Part shown: positions 34,225 through 42,885 of the stretch, piece by piece
Position numbering within the stretch: the first letter of the stretch is position 1
Layout of the letters: every line of letters begins with the position of its first letter
NCBI RefSeq assembly: GCF_003710985.1
Contig: NZ_RHHT01000002.1
Span: forward strand, 434,001 to 498,000
Reading direction: 5' to 3'
Source of the DNA: Brevibacillus panacihumi
Lineage (GTDB): Bacteria; Bacillota; Bacilli; Brevibacillales; Brevibacillaceae
DNA length: 64,000 nt
Program-made: the position numbers and the translations under genes
The notes under the pieces: model-generated
What the model was told of the DNA's origin: nothing
Databases searched by the model: none
What the model saw: only the letters and a program-made list of their open reading frames with translations

Positions 34225-35392
34225 CTTCTCCCGCCTGTTCTGGATAGAATGGAAAAAATTATTTACCAATAAAACAATTCGGCTCGTGGTCTTTATTGTG
34301 CCGATCATGTATTTGACGCTTTTCGGGTTCTTGTACAGCGAGAAAAAAGTCATGCAAATCCCGACTGTAATGGTCGATGCGGACCAAACCGAGCTAAGCC
34401 GTGAACTGTATCGCGGCTTTGAAGCGGACCAGACCTTCGGGATGATCGGACTCGTTGATACAGAGACGGAAGCCATGCGCATGGTAGATCAGGGTAAGGC
34501 GCAGATCGCCCTGATCATCCCGCCTGATCTGGAGCGAAACGTCAAGGCGGGGAGAGCGGCAGAAGTGCTGACGGTGATCGACGGAAGCAATATGATGATC
34601 TCCAACACGGCTGTTCGCGCCGCCAACAGCGTCATCAAGACAGTCTCGGCCGGTGCGACGCTCAAGAAGCTGGAAGCAGCTGGACGCTGGGGAGAAGAAG
34701 GCAAAACGCTCTACACGGGGATTGATTTCCGCTATCGGGTTCTGTACAATCCGACATTCAGCTACCTCAGCTTCATGGTGTTCGGGCTGGCTGGAACCGT
34801 GCTGCAACAGGTCCTTTTCCTTGGGGTGGCGCTATCTGTCACTCAGCAGAAGGAGGAAGGCACATGGCATTCGACCATCGCCACGTACAGCTTCTGGGAG
34901 ATTACGTTAGCCAAGCTGCTGCCGTATTTTCTCGCCGGAACCTTGAATATGGTATTGGGCTTCAGTCTTTTGCTCAAGGGGTTCGGCATTCCGTATTACG
35001 GCAGCACGCTGGATCTGATGGTGATCGCTTCGCTGTTCAATATCGCGGTCCTGGCGATCGGCTACATGATCTCATTCCTTTTCAAGGATCAACTGCAATC
35101 CACGCAAATCGCAATGTTGATCGCGGTTCCGTCGTTCATGCTGTCGGGCTACACCTGGCCGTTTCTGTCGATGCCAAGCTATATCGCGGCGATCGGAAAA
35201 TCCCTGCCGCTGACGTATTTCCTGGACGGCGTGCGCGAAATCCTGTCCAAAGGTCACGGGCTCTCCGCCCTATCGCAGGATATGATCGTGCTGGGATTCA
35301 TGACTTTGGTTAGCTTGTTTGTTTCCTACCTGATCTATCTGTACCAAAACAGGAAAATATCTCATCCTGCTAGCGAATCAATGGCGGGATAG
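34217..35392 (+). CDS. ABC-2 type transporter permease
   Basis: A 391-residue permease of the ABC-2 superfamily (YbhS/YhgE-like layout). One N-terminal span (about residues 22-42) is followed by a 150-residue extracytoplasmic loop and five C-terminal spans (about 180-380), with VPSFMLSGYTWPFLSMP near 308 as the family signature. GTG 34217 follows GAAGGAG inside the adaptor gene. It probably exports a hydrophobic compound or lipid. No ATP-binding subunit is encoded beside it, so the ATPase must come from elsewhere or the system works without one. Confidence 0.87.
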   Translation: MSNFSRLFWIEWKKLFTNKTIRLVVFIVPIMYLTLFGFLYSEKKVMQIPTVMVDADQTELSRELYRGFEADQTFGMIGLVDTETEAMRMVDQGKAQIALIIPPDLERNVKAGRAAEVLTVIDGSNMMISNTAVRAANSVIKTVSAGATLKKLEAAGRWGEEGKTLYTGIDFRYRVLYNPTFSYLSFMVFGLAGTVLQQVLFLGVALSVTQQKEEGTWHSTIATYSFWEITLAKLLPYFLAGTLNMVLGFSLLLKGFGIPYYGSTLDLMVIASLFNIAVLAIGYMISFLFKDQLQSTQIAMLIAVPSFMLSGYTWPFLSMPSYIAAIGKSLPLTYFLDGVREILSKGHGLSALSQDMIVLGFMTLVSLFVSYLIYLYQNRKISHPASESMAG

Positions 35393-35416
35393 ACAACATT
35401 TGCTGAAAAGAAAACC

Positions 35417-35446
35417 TTGTGCTACAAAGAATCTATCCTATATACT
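35417..35446 (+). promoter_or_regulatory. Probable promoter of the DUF3907 gene
   Basis: TTGTGC, an 18-base spacer and TATACT end about 40 bases before the start codon. Confidence 0.5.
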
Positions 35447-35487
35447 TACTTGTAAAAAGGCAGATTCTTCAACGCAAGGGGGACATT

Positions 35488-35994
35488 ATGTCAGCAACTC
35501 ATCTGAAGCAATTGTGCGAAGAGACGTATACGAAGTTGAAAAAGGTCAGCATGGAATTGGAGCGCTACTTGAACCAGGTTACCTTGAACAGCCTCGTAGC
35601 TCAGTCCGGTGATCCGGAAGAGTATGAGTCTTACTACCGTAACTACCTTTCTGACCTGCGGCATTTGCTGGTATATTGTGAAAATGCTTATGAAAGGCTG
35701 GGAGTTTCCCTGCGCCGTGCACGATTCAACGAGGAGTTTGCAGAAGAAGTCTTGTATCAGGTGTATCATAGCTGTATCAACAACTTCTACTATCCAAAAG
35801 GCGAAGTGTACGATGAGGACGGCAGATATGCGTATACTGATCAGGACTCCATCATTTTCCGGAAAAAGGTAACGCCGGAATTGGAAAATCTGACATTGTC
35901 TTTATCCAAGGTATTCGAGCAATTGCGTGACGAACTTCAATACTACGAGACCGACTACATTACCAAAAAACGGATGCAAAAAGCACAGGCGTAA
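35488..35994 (+). CDS. DUF3907 family protein (YpuI-like)
   Basis: A 168-residue soluble, mainly helical and acidic protein. It matches the YpuI/DUF3907 group of Bacilli in length and pattern: an N-terminal helix (KQLCEETYTKLKKVSMELER), a central YESYYRNYLSDLRHLL and a Tyr-rich EVYDEDGRYAYTDQD near 112. ATG 35488 follows AAGGGGG. The stop codon lies in the loop of the following terminator. No biochemical function is known for the family. Confidence 0.75.
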   Translation: MSATHLKQLCEETYTKLKKVSMELERYLNQVTLNSLVAQSGDPEEYESYYRNYLSDLRHLLVYCENAYERLGVSLRRARFNEEFAEEVLYQVYHSCINNFYYPKGEVYDEDGRYAYTDQDSIIFRKKVTPELENLTLSLSKVFEQLRDELQYYETDYITKKRMQKAQA

Positions 35995-36009
35995 AAGCCT
36001 GTGCTTTTC
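35978..36009. terminator. Bidirectional terminator
   Basis: AAGCACAGGC and GCCTGTGCTT form a perfect 10-bp stem with A residues before and T residues after. Its six-base loop contains the stop codon of the DUF3907 gene; the convergent reductase gene ends on the other side. Confidence 0.87.
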
Positions 36010-36023
36010 TAATGGAAAAAAGG

Positions 36024-36617
36024 TTAGACGCCGGCAGGGATGCGCAAGGCTGCCATTTTTTCCGGAATCGAGTTGAGCATGCCTTCTCTTGTTGCATCGT
36101 CGACGTAGGGCACAGCCGCAAAATTTTCGTACGTTACTTCATAGCCGATCATTTCCAGCGTGCCTTCCACAATTTGCTTGCGTACGACTTCATCCAGCCC
36201 CTTGGCTGCCATTTCCTCGGCAGATTCCCGAGTTGTCGTGAAGACCAGAGCCTGTTTGCCGTTCAAAAGCCCGACAGGTCCGTTCGCTTCGTAACGAAAA
36301 GCAAATCCGTCCGTAAACACCCGGTCGATGTATCCTTTCAGAATTGCAGGAGCGGACCACCACCAAACCGGGTAAATCATGACCAGAAGATCGCAATCTG
36401 TGATCAGGGTCTGTTCTTCCTCGATGTCGCTGCTGAGATTCCCTCGCTCGACACGCTTCATGTCCAGTGCCGAAAAGACGGGCTGAAAGTTCATCTGGTA
36501 CAGGTCTCGTACGGTATACTCGATGCCTGCTTTCTCCAGCTCGTCGCTGACGCGTTGCAAGATCTCGTGATTGAAGCTGCTGCTGCCTTCATGGGCAAAT
36601 ACGATGCATGCTTTCAT
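36024..36617 (-). CDS. NAD(P)H:quinone-type flavodoxin-fold oxidoreductase
   Basis: A 197-residue protein of the flavodoxin-like NAD(P)H dehydrogenase (quinone) family (KefF/MdaB/YwrO type). Landmarks: N-terminal IVFAHEGSSSFNHEIL (FMN phosphate loop), DLYQMNFQPVFSALD near 38, YPVWWWSAPAILKGYIDRVF near 82 and LVFTTTRES near 124. It should carry out two-electron reduction of quinones or nitro compounds using FMN and NAD(P)H. ATG 36617 follows TAGGAGGG. It may share a transcript with the S8 protease gene upstream on the same strand (33-base gap). Confidence 0.88.
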   Translation of the reverse strand: MKACIVFAHEGSSSFNHEILQRVSDELEKAGIEYTVRDLYQMNFQPVFSALDMKRVERGNLSSDIEEEQTLITDCDLLVMIYPVWWWSAPAILKGYIDRVFTDGFAFRYEANGPVGLLNGKQALVFTTTRESAEEMAAKGLDEVVRKQIVEGTLEMIGYEVTYENFAAVPYVDDATREGMLNSIPEKMAALRIPAGV

Positions 36618-36650
36618 GGAAGTCCCTCCTAGAGTATGACGGGTAGGATG

Positions 36651-38039
36651 CTATTGAAAACTGTTCCGCAGACGCAGCAGGAATTTATTGAGGATGCCTC
36701 CGACCTTTTCAGGTTTTTTGGGCTCAACCGGACGTACTTGACGCAGGGTTTCAGCGCTGTCGATCATCCCGTATCCATAGAGCTGGTCATGACCGGGCGG
36801 CCCCAGATCGACTGCTGCCTTGCGGATATACTCCATGACATCTCTGTTTGTCATACCTGGATGGACCGAGCGAACCAGTGAAGCCAGAGCGGCAACATGC
36901 GGACAGGCCATTGATGTACCTGACAAGGAAGCGTAATCGCTGTAGATATACGTGCTGGGAATATCGACGCCGGGGGCAGCCACATCGATGTAATCGCCGA
37001 AATTGGAGAAATCTGCCCGTTCCTTGCGGTGATCGACGGCAGCGACAGAGAGGACTTCCTTGTACGCAGCCGGGTAGCTGGGCTGGTCTGTGGCATCATT
37101 TCCGGATGCAGCGACCAAAACGACGTTATGGTCGTACGCGTAGCGGCAGGCCTCCTTCAAAGTGGCGGAAGAGGTATAGTTCCCTACGCTTAAATTGATG
37201 ACATCGGCACCGTTGTCTGTAGCCCAGTAGATGCCATGGGCAATATCGACGGCAGAACCGGAACCGTCCGCACCGATGGCTTTGACTGGCATGATTTTGC
37301 TGTTCCATGACATCCCGGCGATCCCGTCCTGGTTGTTGGTCTTCGCTGCGATGATCCCGGAGACGTGCGTCCCATGTCCATTGTCGTCTTCGGGCATGTT
37401 GTTGTCCTCGAGTACGTTGTAGCCTTCGACCAGCTTACCTTGGAATTCGGGATGCTCCATATCCACCCCAGTATCCACTACAGCCACGATCACATCCTTG
37501 CTCCCTTTGCTCACATTCCAGGTCTCCTCCATCCCGATCAGGGAGAGATTCCACTGGTATTCGGTGTAGTAGGGATCGTTCGGCTTGCGATTCGGCAGGA
37601 GCAGGTAATTGGGTTCCGCGTAGACGGAATGCGGATGCTCAGCCAAGGCTTTCATCATTTCCTTCGTGGTCTTGCTTTTTGATTTGAGAATGAGAAATTT
37701 CTCGAAATCCCGCTTCACCCAAGCGTCGAGAGAAGAAGCCAGTTCTTTGATTTCTTTTTGGGAAGGACGCGGCGAGAAGCGGACGACAATCTCATGCTCC
37801 ACGTAATGGCTGCGGTCCCGCGGATTGTGGTGCAGCGTTTGGATGTGTGATTTGCTTTCCAGATTGCGGCGAATATCTTTTACTTGCTCGATGTAGTTGA
37901 TTCGCGGTATGGTCGCGTTTACAGAGGTGACTTTGGGATGTGGTTCACGCATCTCCTGCTGGACGTACTGATTACGCATAGGGATCACGACCAATCCGAG
38001 TAACGCGACGGCAACGACGATCGGGGGCAAGATGCGCAA
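36651..38039 (-). CDS. S8 subtilisin-family serine protease, membrane-anchored or secreted
   Basis: A 462-residue protein: an N-terminal hydrophobic segment (residues 3-19), an inhibitor_I9-like propeptide (about 65-145, VEHEIVVRFSPRPSQKEIKE) and a subtilisin domain with an intact triad (Asp in VAVVDTGVDMEHPEF, His in DDNGHGTHVSGI, Ser in LSGTSMACPHVA). The Asn of the oxyanion hole lies in AASGNDATDQPSYPA. TTG 38039 is chosen because GGAGGGAG precedes it at eight bases; ATG codons at 38057 and 38081 lack sites. The last 30 residues are basic. The TRIC gene lies upstream on the same strand. Confidence 0.87.
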   Translation of the reverse strand: MRILPPIVVAVALLGLVVIPMRNQYVQQEMREPHPKVTSVNATIPRINYIEQVKDIRRNLESKSHIQTLHHNPRDRSHYVEHEIVVRFSPRPSQKEIKELASSLDAWVKRDFEKFLILKSKSKTTKEMMKALAEHPHSVYAEPNYLLLPNRKPNDPYYTEYQWNLSLIGMEETWNVSKGSKDVIVAVVDTGVDMEHPEFQGKLVEGYNVLEDNNMPEDDNGHGTHVSGIIAAKTNNQDGIAGMSWNSKIMPVKAIGADGSGSAVDIAHGIYWATDNGADVINLSVGNYTSSATLKEACRYAYDHNVVLVAASGNDATDQPSYPAAYKEVLSVAAVDHRKERADFSNFGDYIDVAAPGVDIPSTYIYSDYASLSGTSMACPHVAALASLVRSVHPGMTNRDVMEYIRKAAVDLGPPGHDQLYGYGMIDSAETLRQVRPVEPKKPEKVGGILNKFLLRLRNSFQ

Positions 38040-38107
38040 AAAAAACACTCCCTCCATGCTATCTGTCTTTAGCGTGTGCATGAAGAGAGTGTTTATGAAG
38101 GTAAAAG

Positions 38108-38740
38108 TTACATCTGCTTGTCCACAGTCGGGACTGCTGTGGTACGAAGAGTTCTGCGAGGAAGTTTCCAGCCGCGGTAAACAGAAAACATACGGAATGC
38201 AATAATGGCGGAGAATAAGGTGTACAAACCGGGGATGGAATTGGTCCAATTTAATCCAACTGCCACGCCGGCGACCATTGCCCATACGGCATAGATTTCT
38301 TCCTGAAATACGAGCGGCTTGCGGCCCGCCAGGACATCCCGGATGATACCGCCCCCAATGCCGGTGAGTACAGCAGCTACGATCGTAGCGCTGAGCGGAT
38401 AGTTCATTTTTGTCGCGTACAAAGCACCCTGGATCGCGAAGGCGGACAGGCCTACGGCATCGAAAAAAAGTCCCCAGCGATTCCAGTACCCAATAATTTT
38501 TCGCGGTAAAACAAACACGATCAACAACGTGACAAGGGCGATTGTAAACAGATTCCCCTGATTCCAAAAGGAGGCGAGCGGGATATCCAATAATATGTTC
38601 CGCAGGATCCCTCCGCCAAACGCTGTGGCGAGGCCAAGGACAATCACGCCGAGGAGATCGTATTCCTCCTCCATGGCAATGATCGCGCCACTGATGACAA
38701 AAGCAACAGTTCCAATCAGATTAAACCAGTCCCAAGGCAT
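38108..38740 (-). CDS. TRIC-family (UPF0126) cation channel protein
   Basis: A 210-residue membrane protein with seven predicted spans in two homologous halves. Each half carries the glycine-rich kinked helix of the family: GLATAFGGGILRNILLD near residue 36 and LTGIGGGIIRDVLAG near 122. Prokaryotic TRIC homologues form homotrimeric K+-permeable channels. ATG 38740 follows GAGGGG. It ends 50 bases before the S8 protease coding region on the same strand. Confidence 0.9.
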   Translation of the reverse strand: MPWDWFNLIGTVAFVISGAIIAMEEEYDLLGVIVLGLATAFGGGILRNILLDIPLASFWNQGNLFTIALVTLLIVFVLPRKIIGYWNRWGLFFDAVGLSAFAIQGALYATKMNYPLSATIVAAVLTGIGGGIIRDVLAGRKPLVFQEEIYAVWAMVAGVAVGLNWTNSIPGLYTLFSAIIAFRMFSVYRGWKLPRRTLRTTAVPTVDKQM

Positions 38741-38767
38741 GGATGTTTCCCCTCATTCATTTTCGCA

Positions 38768-39541
38768 CTAGATCAAACCGAGCTTCTTCAAGCCGTAGGA
38801 AATACCGTCATCGTCTACGTGACGCGTGAGCATGTCTGCGTACGGCTTCAATTCATCGTGAGCATTGCCCATTGCTACTCCCATCCCGACGAAGGACAGC
38901 ATCTCCTTGTCGTTCAATCCGTCCCCAAACGCGATTGCCGCTTCAGGACGCAATCCGAGGTGGCGAAGCAAGGCTTCGATCCCGCGGGCTTTGGAGCCGT
39001 TCGCTGGAAGGACGTCCAGTACCTGAGGATGCCAGCGGACATAGGAGACCTCCTGGAAGTTTTCAATATAGGGAAGCTCTTCGGATTCGTTGCAGTAGAG
39101 AAAAGCCTGGTAGATCGGTTTCTCTTTCCAGTACTGCTGGCGTACAGCGGGACTGGGCAGTTGCAGGAAGTCAAAGGATTCCAATACATGGGGATGGTCT
39201 TCGGTATTCGCATAGCAGGATTCGGCGCTTAAAAAGACCATGGGGTGGCTGTTTTCTCCAGCGATTCTTTCCAGGTTGTTCAAGGTTTGCATATCCAAGG
39301 GAGTATGATGGATCACTTGTCCCTGGTGTACGTTGTAGGAACCGTTGAAGCTGACGAACGTGTCGATCTCAAGCTGACGTGCGATTTCTGCCAAGTGATA
39401 GGGGGAACGGCCCGTAGCAATCGCGACATGAACGCCGTTTCGCTTCAATTGGCGTATTGCCTCTACAGTGGTTGGCGGAATGATGTGGTCTGTATTCAGT
39501 AAAGTCCCGTCGATGTCAAAAAAGACGATTTGATAAGACAT
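38768..39541 (-). CDS. Cof-type HAD-IIB phosphatase
   Basis: A 257-residue haloacid dehalogenase-superfamily hydrolase. Motif I FFDIDGTLLNTD (Asp nucleophile, residues 7-18), motif II ATGRSPYHL near 42, motif III Lys in NGSKARGIEALL near 187 and motif IV AFGDGLNDKEML near 208 are all present. The C2B cap (about 85-185) is of the sugar-phosphatase type. It dephosphorylates sugar phosphates, FMN or PLP-like metabolites; the substrate is not predictable. ATG 39541 follows TGGAGAGG. Separated from the ATPase gene upstream by a terminator. Confidence 0.9.
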   Translation of the reverse strand: MSYQIVFFDIDGTLLNTDHIIPPTTVEAIRQLKRNGVHVAIATGRSPYHLAEIARQLEIDTFVSFNGSYNVHQGQVIHHTPLDMQTLNNLERIAGENSHPMVFLSAESCYANTEDHPHVLESFDFLQLPSPAVRQQYWKEKPIYQAFLYCNESEELPYIENFQEVSYVRWHPQVLDVLPANGSKARGIEALLRHLGLRPEAAIAFGDGLNDKEMLSFVGMGVAMGNAHDELKPYADMLTRHVDDDGISYGLKKLGLI

Positions 39542-39592
39542 GGTTTTTCCTCTCCACTTCTTTTTTCTCTAGTACAAATTTTCTTGCAAAAT

Positions 39593-39627
39593 AAGGAAAA
39601 GGAATGCCGGGATACAAGACATTCCTT
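39593..39627 (-). terminator. Rho-independent terminator of the ATPase gene
   Basis: On the minus strand AAGGAATG pairs with CATTCCTT and is followed by TTCCTTATTTTG, 14 bases beyond the stop. Confidence 0.72.
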
Positions 39628-39640
39628 CTCACTTCGACTA

Positions 39641-40756
39641 TTAGAATACCGCCACTTGCGTCTCCCTGTCAAATACATGGCATTTGGAGAGATCCAGGCC
39701 GAGTTGGATGGACATGCGCGGTTTCAGCGCATCCCGTGCATCGACGCGAGCGACCATCTGCGTGCCTCCGATGTTGTGGAAGTATATGTAAAGCTCGGAG
39801 CCCATATTTTCGACGACATCGATTTCGGCGACAAGGGTACTTTGGAACGGATTGGCCTCCAAAAAGGACGGCTCGCTGTACATATCCTCCGGTCGAATGC
39901 CAAACACAATCGGCTTGTTTACGTATCCGCGATCGCGCAGGACCTTTGCCTTGTCTTCGGGAAAGCGGATCTCAACACCATCGGTCTGGAAGACGACGTG
40001 GCCCTCCTTTTCGAGCAGGTTCCCTTCCAGAAAGTTCATGGAGGGAGAACCGATAAAACTGGCGACAAATTGATTGACGGGATGGTTGTATATATCGCTC
40101 GGGGTTGCGACCTGCTGAATCAGCCCGTCCTTCATGACTACGATTCTGTCTCCCATCGTCATCGCTTCTGTCTGGTCGTGGGTAACATAGATGACGGTCG
40201 TGTTGAGTCGTTGATGCAGCTTGAGAATCTCGGTACGCATCTGAACGCGCAGTTTCGCATCCAGGTTGGAGAGAGGTTCATCCATAAGGAAGACCTGCGG
40301 TTCGCGTACGATGGCCCGCCCCAGAGCCACCCGCTGTCTTTGTCCGCCTGAGAGAGCCTTTGGCTTGCGATCCAGCAGGTGGGCGATGTCGAGAATGCGA
40401 GCGGCTTCCTGAATCCGCTGCTCAATCTCGCTTTTGGAGAACTTGCGCAGCTTGAGTCCAAATGCCATATTCTCATAGACGTTCATGTGAGGGTAGAGGG
40501 CGTAGCTCTGAAAGACCATTGCGATGTCCCGGTCCTTGGGAGCGACATCGTTGACCAGGCGATCTCCGATGTAAAGCTCCCCCTCGGAGATTTCCTCCAG
40601 ACCGGCGATCATCCGCAGTGTCGTGGATTTGCCGCAGCCAGACGGACCGACCAGTACCAGGAACTCCTGATCGTGAATTTCCAGGTGGAAGTCATCGACG
40701 GCGACGACTTGATTGGAAAAGCGTTTGTAGACGTGATTCAGAATGACTTTAGCCAA
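39641..40756 (-). CDS. Sugar ABC transporter ATP-binding protein (MsmX/UgpC type)
   Basis: A 371-residue ATPase of the CUT1 family. Walker A GPSGCGKSTTLR near residue 38, Q-loop VFQSYALYPHM near 82, signature LSGGQRQRVALGR near 134, Walker B VFLMDEPLSNLDAK near 155 and H-loop YVTHDQTEAMTMGD near 189 are complete. A C-terminal TOBE/OB region (about 240-371) is present. In Bacilli such stand-alone ATPases energise several sugar importers, and no permease or binding-protein gene lies beside it. TTG 40756 follows GAGGAGG. The CdaR-like regulator gene lies just upstream on the same strand. Confidence 0.9.
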   Translation of the reverse strand: MAKVILNHVYKRFSNQVVAVDDFHLEIHDQEFLVLVGPSGCGKSTTLRMIAGLEEISEGELYIGDRLVNDVAPKDRDIAMVFQSYALYPHMNVYENMAFGLKLRKFSKSEIEQRIQEAARILDIAHLLDRKPKALSGGQRQRVALGRAIVREPQVFLMDEPLSNLDAKLRVQMRTEILKLHQRLNTTVIYVTHDQTEAMTMGDRIVVMKDGLIQQVATPSDIYNHPVNQFVASFIGSPSMNFLEGNLLEKEGHVVFQTDGVEIRFPEDKAKVLRDRGYVNKPIVFGIRPEDMYSEPSFLEANPFQSTLVAEIDVVENMGSELYIYFHNIGGTQMVARVDARDALKPRMSIQLGLDLSKCHVFDRETQVAVF

Positions 40757-40858
40757 GGACAGGCCCTCCTCTACGAAAATCATCAAGGCAGGTATCGTGC
40801 TCATTGTTGTCGCTTTTAGCTTACAAAAGAGGCGAGCATCGGGCTATGTATAGAGTGT

Positions 40859-40872
40859 ACAAAATATTTTGT
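40859..40872. promoter_or_regulatory. Perfect 14-bp palindrome ahead of the ATPase gene
   Basis: ACAAAATATTTTGT reads the same on both strands and lies in the 115-base gap between the CdaR-like regulator and the ATPase start. It may be an operator, but no binding protein can be assigned. Confidence 0.4.
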
Positions 40873-41882
40873 TAATTCCGACCGAAAAGCAAATGCAGCT
40901 GCAACAGGACTGCATCGGGAAAATGCCTGGGATCAAGGCCAGTCGCTTCGGTGATTTTGTCCAGACGATACAGCAGCGTATTGCGGTGGATATAGAGCTG
41001 CCTCGCTGTCTCGCTGACATTCAGCTGGCGAGCGAACAGGGTTTCCAACGTTTCTTTTTGCTCCGGGGTCAAAGCGGGATGGGCTCGAACAGAAGACATG
41101 GCTTGCAGCAACTCGGCAGCGACAGCGTCCGGGAGCATGGCAGCCCATCGTTCAAGCGGGTATTGCCAACTGGCAGCGACCATTTCGCTTGGACGATAAC
41201 GCTGCATCGCGAGCGACAACTGATAAAGTTCAATGAAGCTTCTCCCTGCGTCAGTCAGCGTGCTGAGCGGCGGGCTGACCAGCACGCGAAAGCTGTCCAG
41301 CGCTTCGCAGGCGAGCAATTCCTGCAGCCCGTAGGCCCATTCCAAATTGTCCTCCCTGCTGTCGGACCCAATCACAGAAAGAGGGACGACGAGCAAGAGC
41401 TGGATGGGATTCAAGGGAATAATGAGAGGCGTGGGCTGGATGCCGGGAATGTAGTCCCGCAATAATGGCTCTACTGTTTCCCATGTCCAATTGCTTTCGT
41501 TTCGGCATCGTTCCAGCAGGAAGACGACCCGCTTCTCCCGCCACGTGAGCTCCTGAACCGAGCGGGGGGGCGGTGTTTCGGGATGGTCCGGCAGACTCCG
41601 GAACCACGAGGCGAGCTGCTCCGTTAGGGATTGCACAATCTGTGGTGTGGCGGCCGGGGTCAGATAAAGCTTCAGCAGTGCGCGGGCAGCTGGATCCCAG
41701 TACTCTGGTTGAATCAAATACAGGAAGGCGCGATCCTCGTTTTGCACCAAATAGATCAGTTCCCACCCGTTGCGCTCCTGTTCCAGGCGGAGCTGCTCCC
41801 ATTCGGCGTTTGAGCATTCCACTCCGCGTATCGGCAGACCGGTTGCTTGGGTGATTGTTTCCGCCTTTTTTTTCCAATCCAT
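40872..41882 (-). CDS. CdaR/PucR-type helix-turn-helix regulator
   Basis: A 336-residue protein whose last 65 residues are a PucR-family C-terminal helix-turn-helix (ETLFARQLNVSETARQLYIH, then RNTLLYRLDKITEATGLD). The preceding part (about 130-260) resembles the CdaR GGDEF-like domain, while the first 120 residues are specific to this group and lack the PucR sensing domain. Related CdaR proteins control sugar-acid and nucleotide catabolism. ATG 41882 follows GGAGGCGG. It lies 115 bases upstream of the ATPase gene on the same strand, so it might regulate it; that is inference. Confidence 0.82.
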   Translation of the reverse strand: MDWKKKAETITQATGLPIRGVECSNAEWEQLRLEQERNGWELIYLVQNEDRAFLYLIQPEYWDPAARALLKLYLTPAATPQIVQSLTEQLASWFRSLPDHPETPPPRSVQELTWREKRVVFLLERCRNESNWTWETVEPLLRDYIPGIQPTPLIIPLNPIQLLLVVPLSVIGSDSREDNLEWAYGLQELLACEALDSFRVLVSPPLSTLTDAGRSFIELYQLSLAMQRYRPSEMVAASWQYPLERWAAMLPDAVAAELLQAMSSVRAHPALTPEQKETLETLFARQLNVSETARQLYIHRNTLLYRLDKITEATGLDPRHFPDAVLLQLHLLFGRN

Positions 41883-41951
41883 ATTCCGCCTCCATTCCAA
41901 AATGCTCTGCGGCTACCTTCTTCCAGCCGGATATGCGAAGGCCAGCCAACA

Positions 41952-41988
41952 TAAAAAAATCGAGTAAGTCCATTATAGCTTACTCGAT
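41952..41988 (-). terminator. Rho-independent terminator
   Basis: On the minus strand ATCGAGTAAG and CTTACTCGAT form a perfect 10-bp stem followed by seven T residues. The stem includes the stop codon of the metallophosphoesterase gene. Confidence 0.87.
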
Positions 41989-42885
41989 TGCCAGTGTGGG
42001 CGCAGCTTCTTGTGCAGCTGCGGGAAAAGCAGACGAAGCTTCTCCTGCAGACGCTGGGCGGCCTGTCAAGGTATGCAGGGTGATTTCCGGACGAGAGCGA
42101 AGGCGGATATTCAGCCCTGTCTGACCGAGTCCTTCACTGATGTAGAACGGGCGTCCGTCTACATAGTGCAGCCCCTTGACCATATTCAGTTTTGGCAATT
42201 TGCCCATCTTCGCCAGGTGATACGGTTTTGGCCAGTGGATCTGGCCGCCGTGAAAATGGCCTGACAGCAAATAATCGTAGTGATAATCTTTCATTTTCAG
42301 CACGAGGTTGGGATCATGGGTCAATACCAGCCGCGCTCCTGTTTCGGGCACTCCGTCGAAGGAACGGGCAAGATGACTGCGACGTGTGGCAAAATCATCT
42401 ACGCCGATGATAGTAAGAGGCTGGCCATGGTGATGGATGGTTGTATGCTGATTGATCAGGACATGGCATCCGAGCCGCTCCAGTTCGCTTTTCAGTTGGT
42501 TCAGCTTGGACGGAGACAAGACGTAATCATGGTTGCCGAACACCACGAAAGTCCCGTGCAGGGGGTTCAGTTTCATGACGGTTTCCACGTAGGCGACTGC
42601 CTTGGGAATATTTTTATGACGATCCAGCAAATCGCCGGTAATCGCGATCAAATCCGGTTTCTTTTCGGAAAAATCATCAACAATTTGTTTCGCGTCAATC
42701 GACAAATTTTCCATATGCAAGTCAGACAAATGCAAAATGGAGAGCGGTTTATAATCGTCAGGATTCGGCAAGCTATCAGAGGACGAAAGCGGTACAGTGA
42801 CATAGCGGGTGTGTACATCGTAGGTATTTCGATTCGCTCGCAAATAGATAACGGCGACAGCTGCAAGCAAGAAAATCCAAGTCAT
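41980..42885 (-). CDS. Membrane-anchored metallophosphoesterase (YkuE/YaeI-like)
   Basis: A 301-residue calcineurin-like phosphoesterase anchored by an N-terminal span (residues 2-15). Metal-binding motifs are complete: ILHLSDLHM near 50, LIAITGDLLD near 81, VVFGNHDY near 115, VLTHDPN near 188 and LLSGHFHGGQIHWP near 207. The layout is that of the YkuE/YaeI group (UDP-2,3-diacylglucosamine hydrolase-like, often envelope-related). ATG 42885 is preferred because AGGAGGTGG lies nine bases upstream; ATG codons at 42924 and 42909 lack sites. Substrate unknown. Confidence 0.88.
   Translation of the reverse strand: MTWIFLLAAVAVIYLRANRNTYDVHTRYVTVPLSSSDSLPNPDDYKPLSILHLSDLHMENLSIDAKQIVDDFSEKKPDLIAITGDLLDRHKNIPKAVAYVETVMKLNPLHGTFVVFGNHDYVLSPSKLNQLKSELERLGCHVLINQHTTIHHHGQPLTIIGVDDFATRRSHLARSFDGVPETGARLVLTHDPNLVLKMKDYHYDYLLSGHFHGGQIHWPKPYHLAKMGKLPKLNMVKGLHYVDGRPFYISEGLGQTGLNIRLRSRPEITLHTLTGRPASAGEASSAFPAAAQEAAPTLAIE

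Noticed and set aside
38058-38567. A long N-terminal extension of the S8 protease overlapping the TRIC gene
   Set aside because: The frame is open but covers the other gene on the same strand in a different frame. The ribosome site at 38048-38055 gives a start at 38039 with a normal membrane segment.
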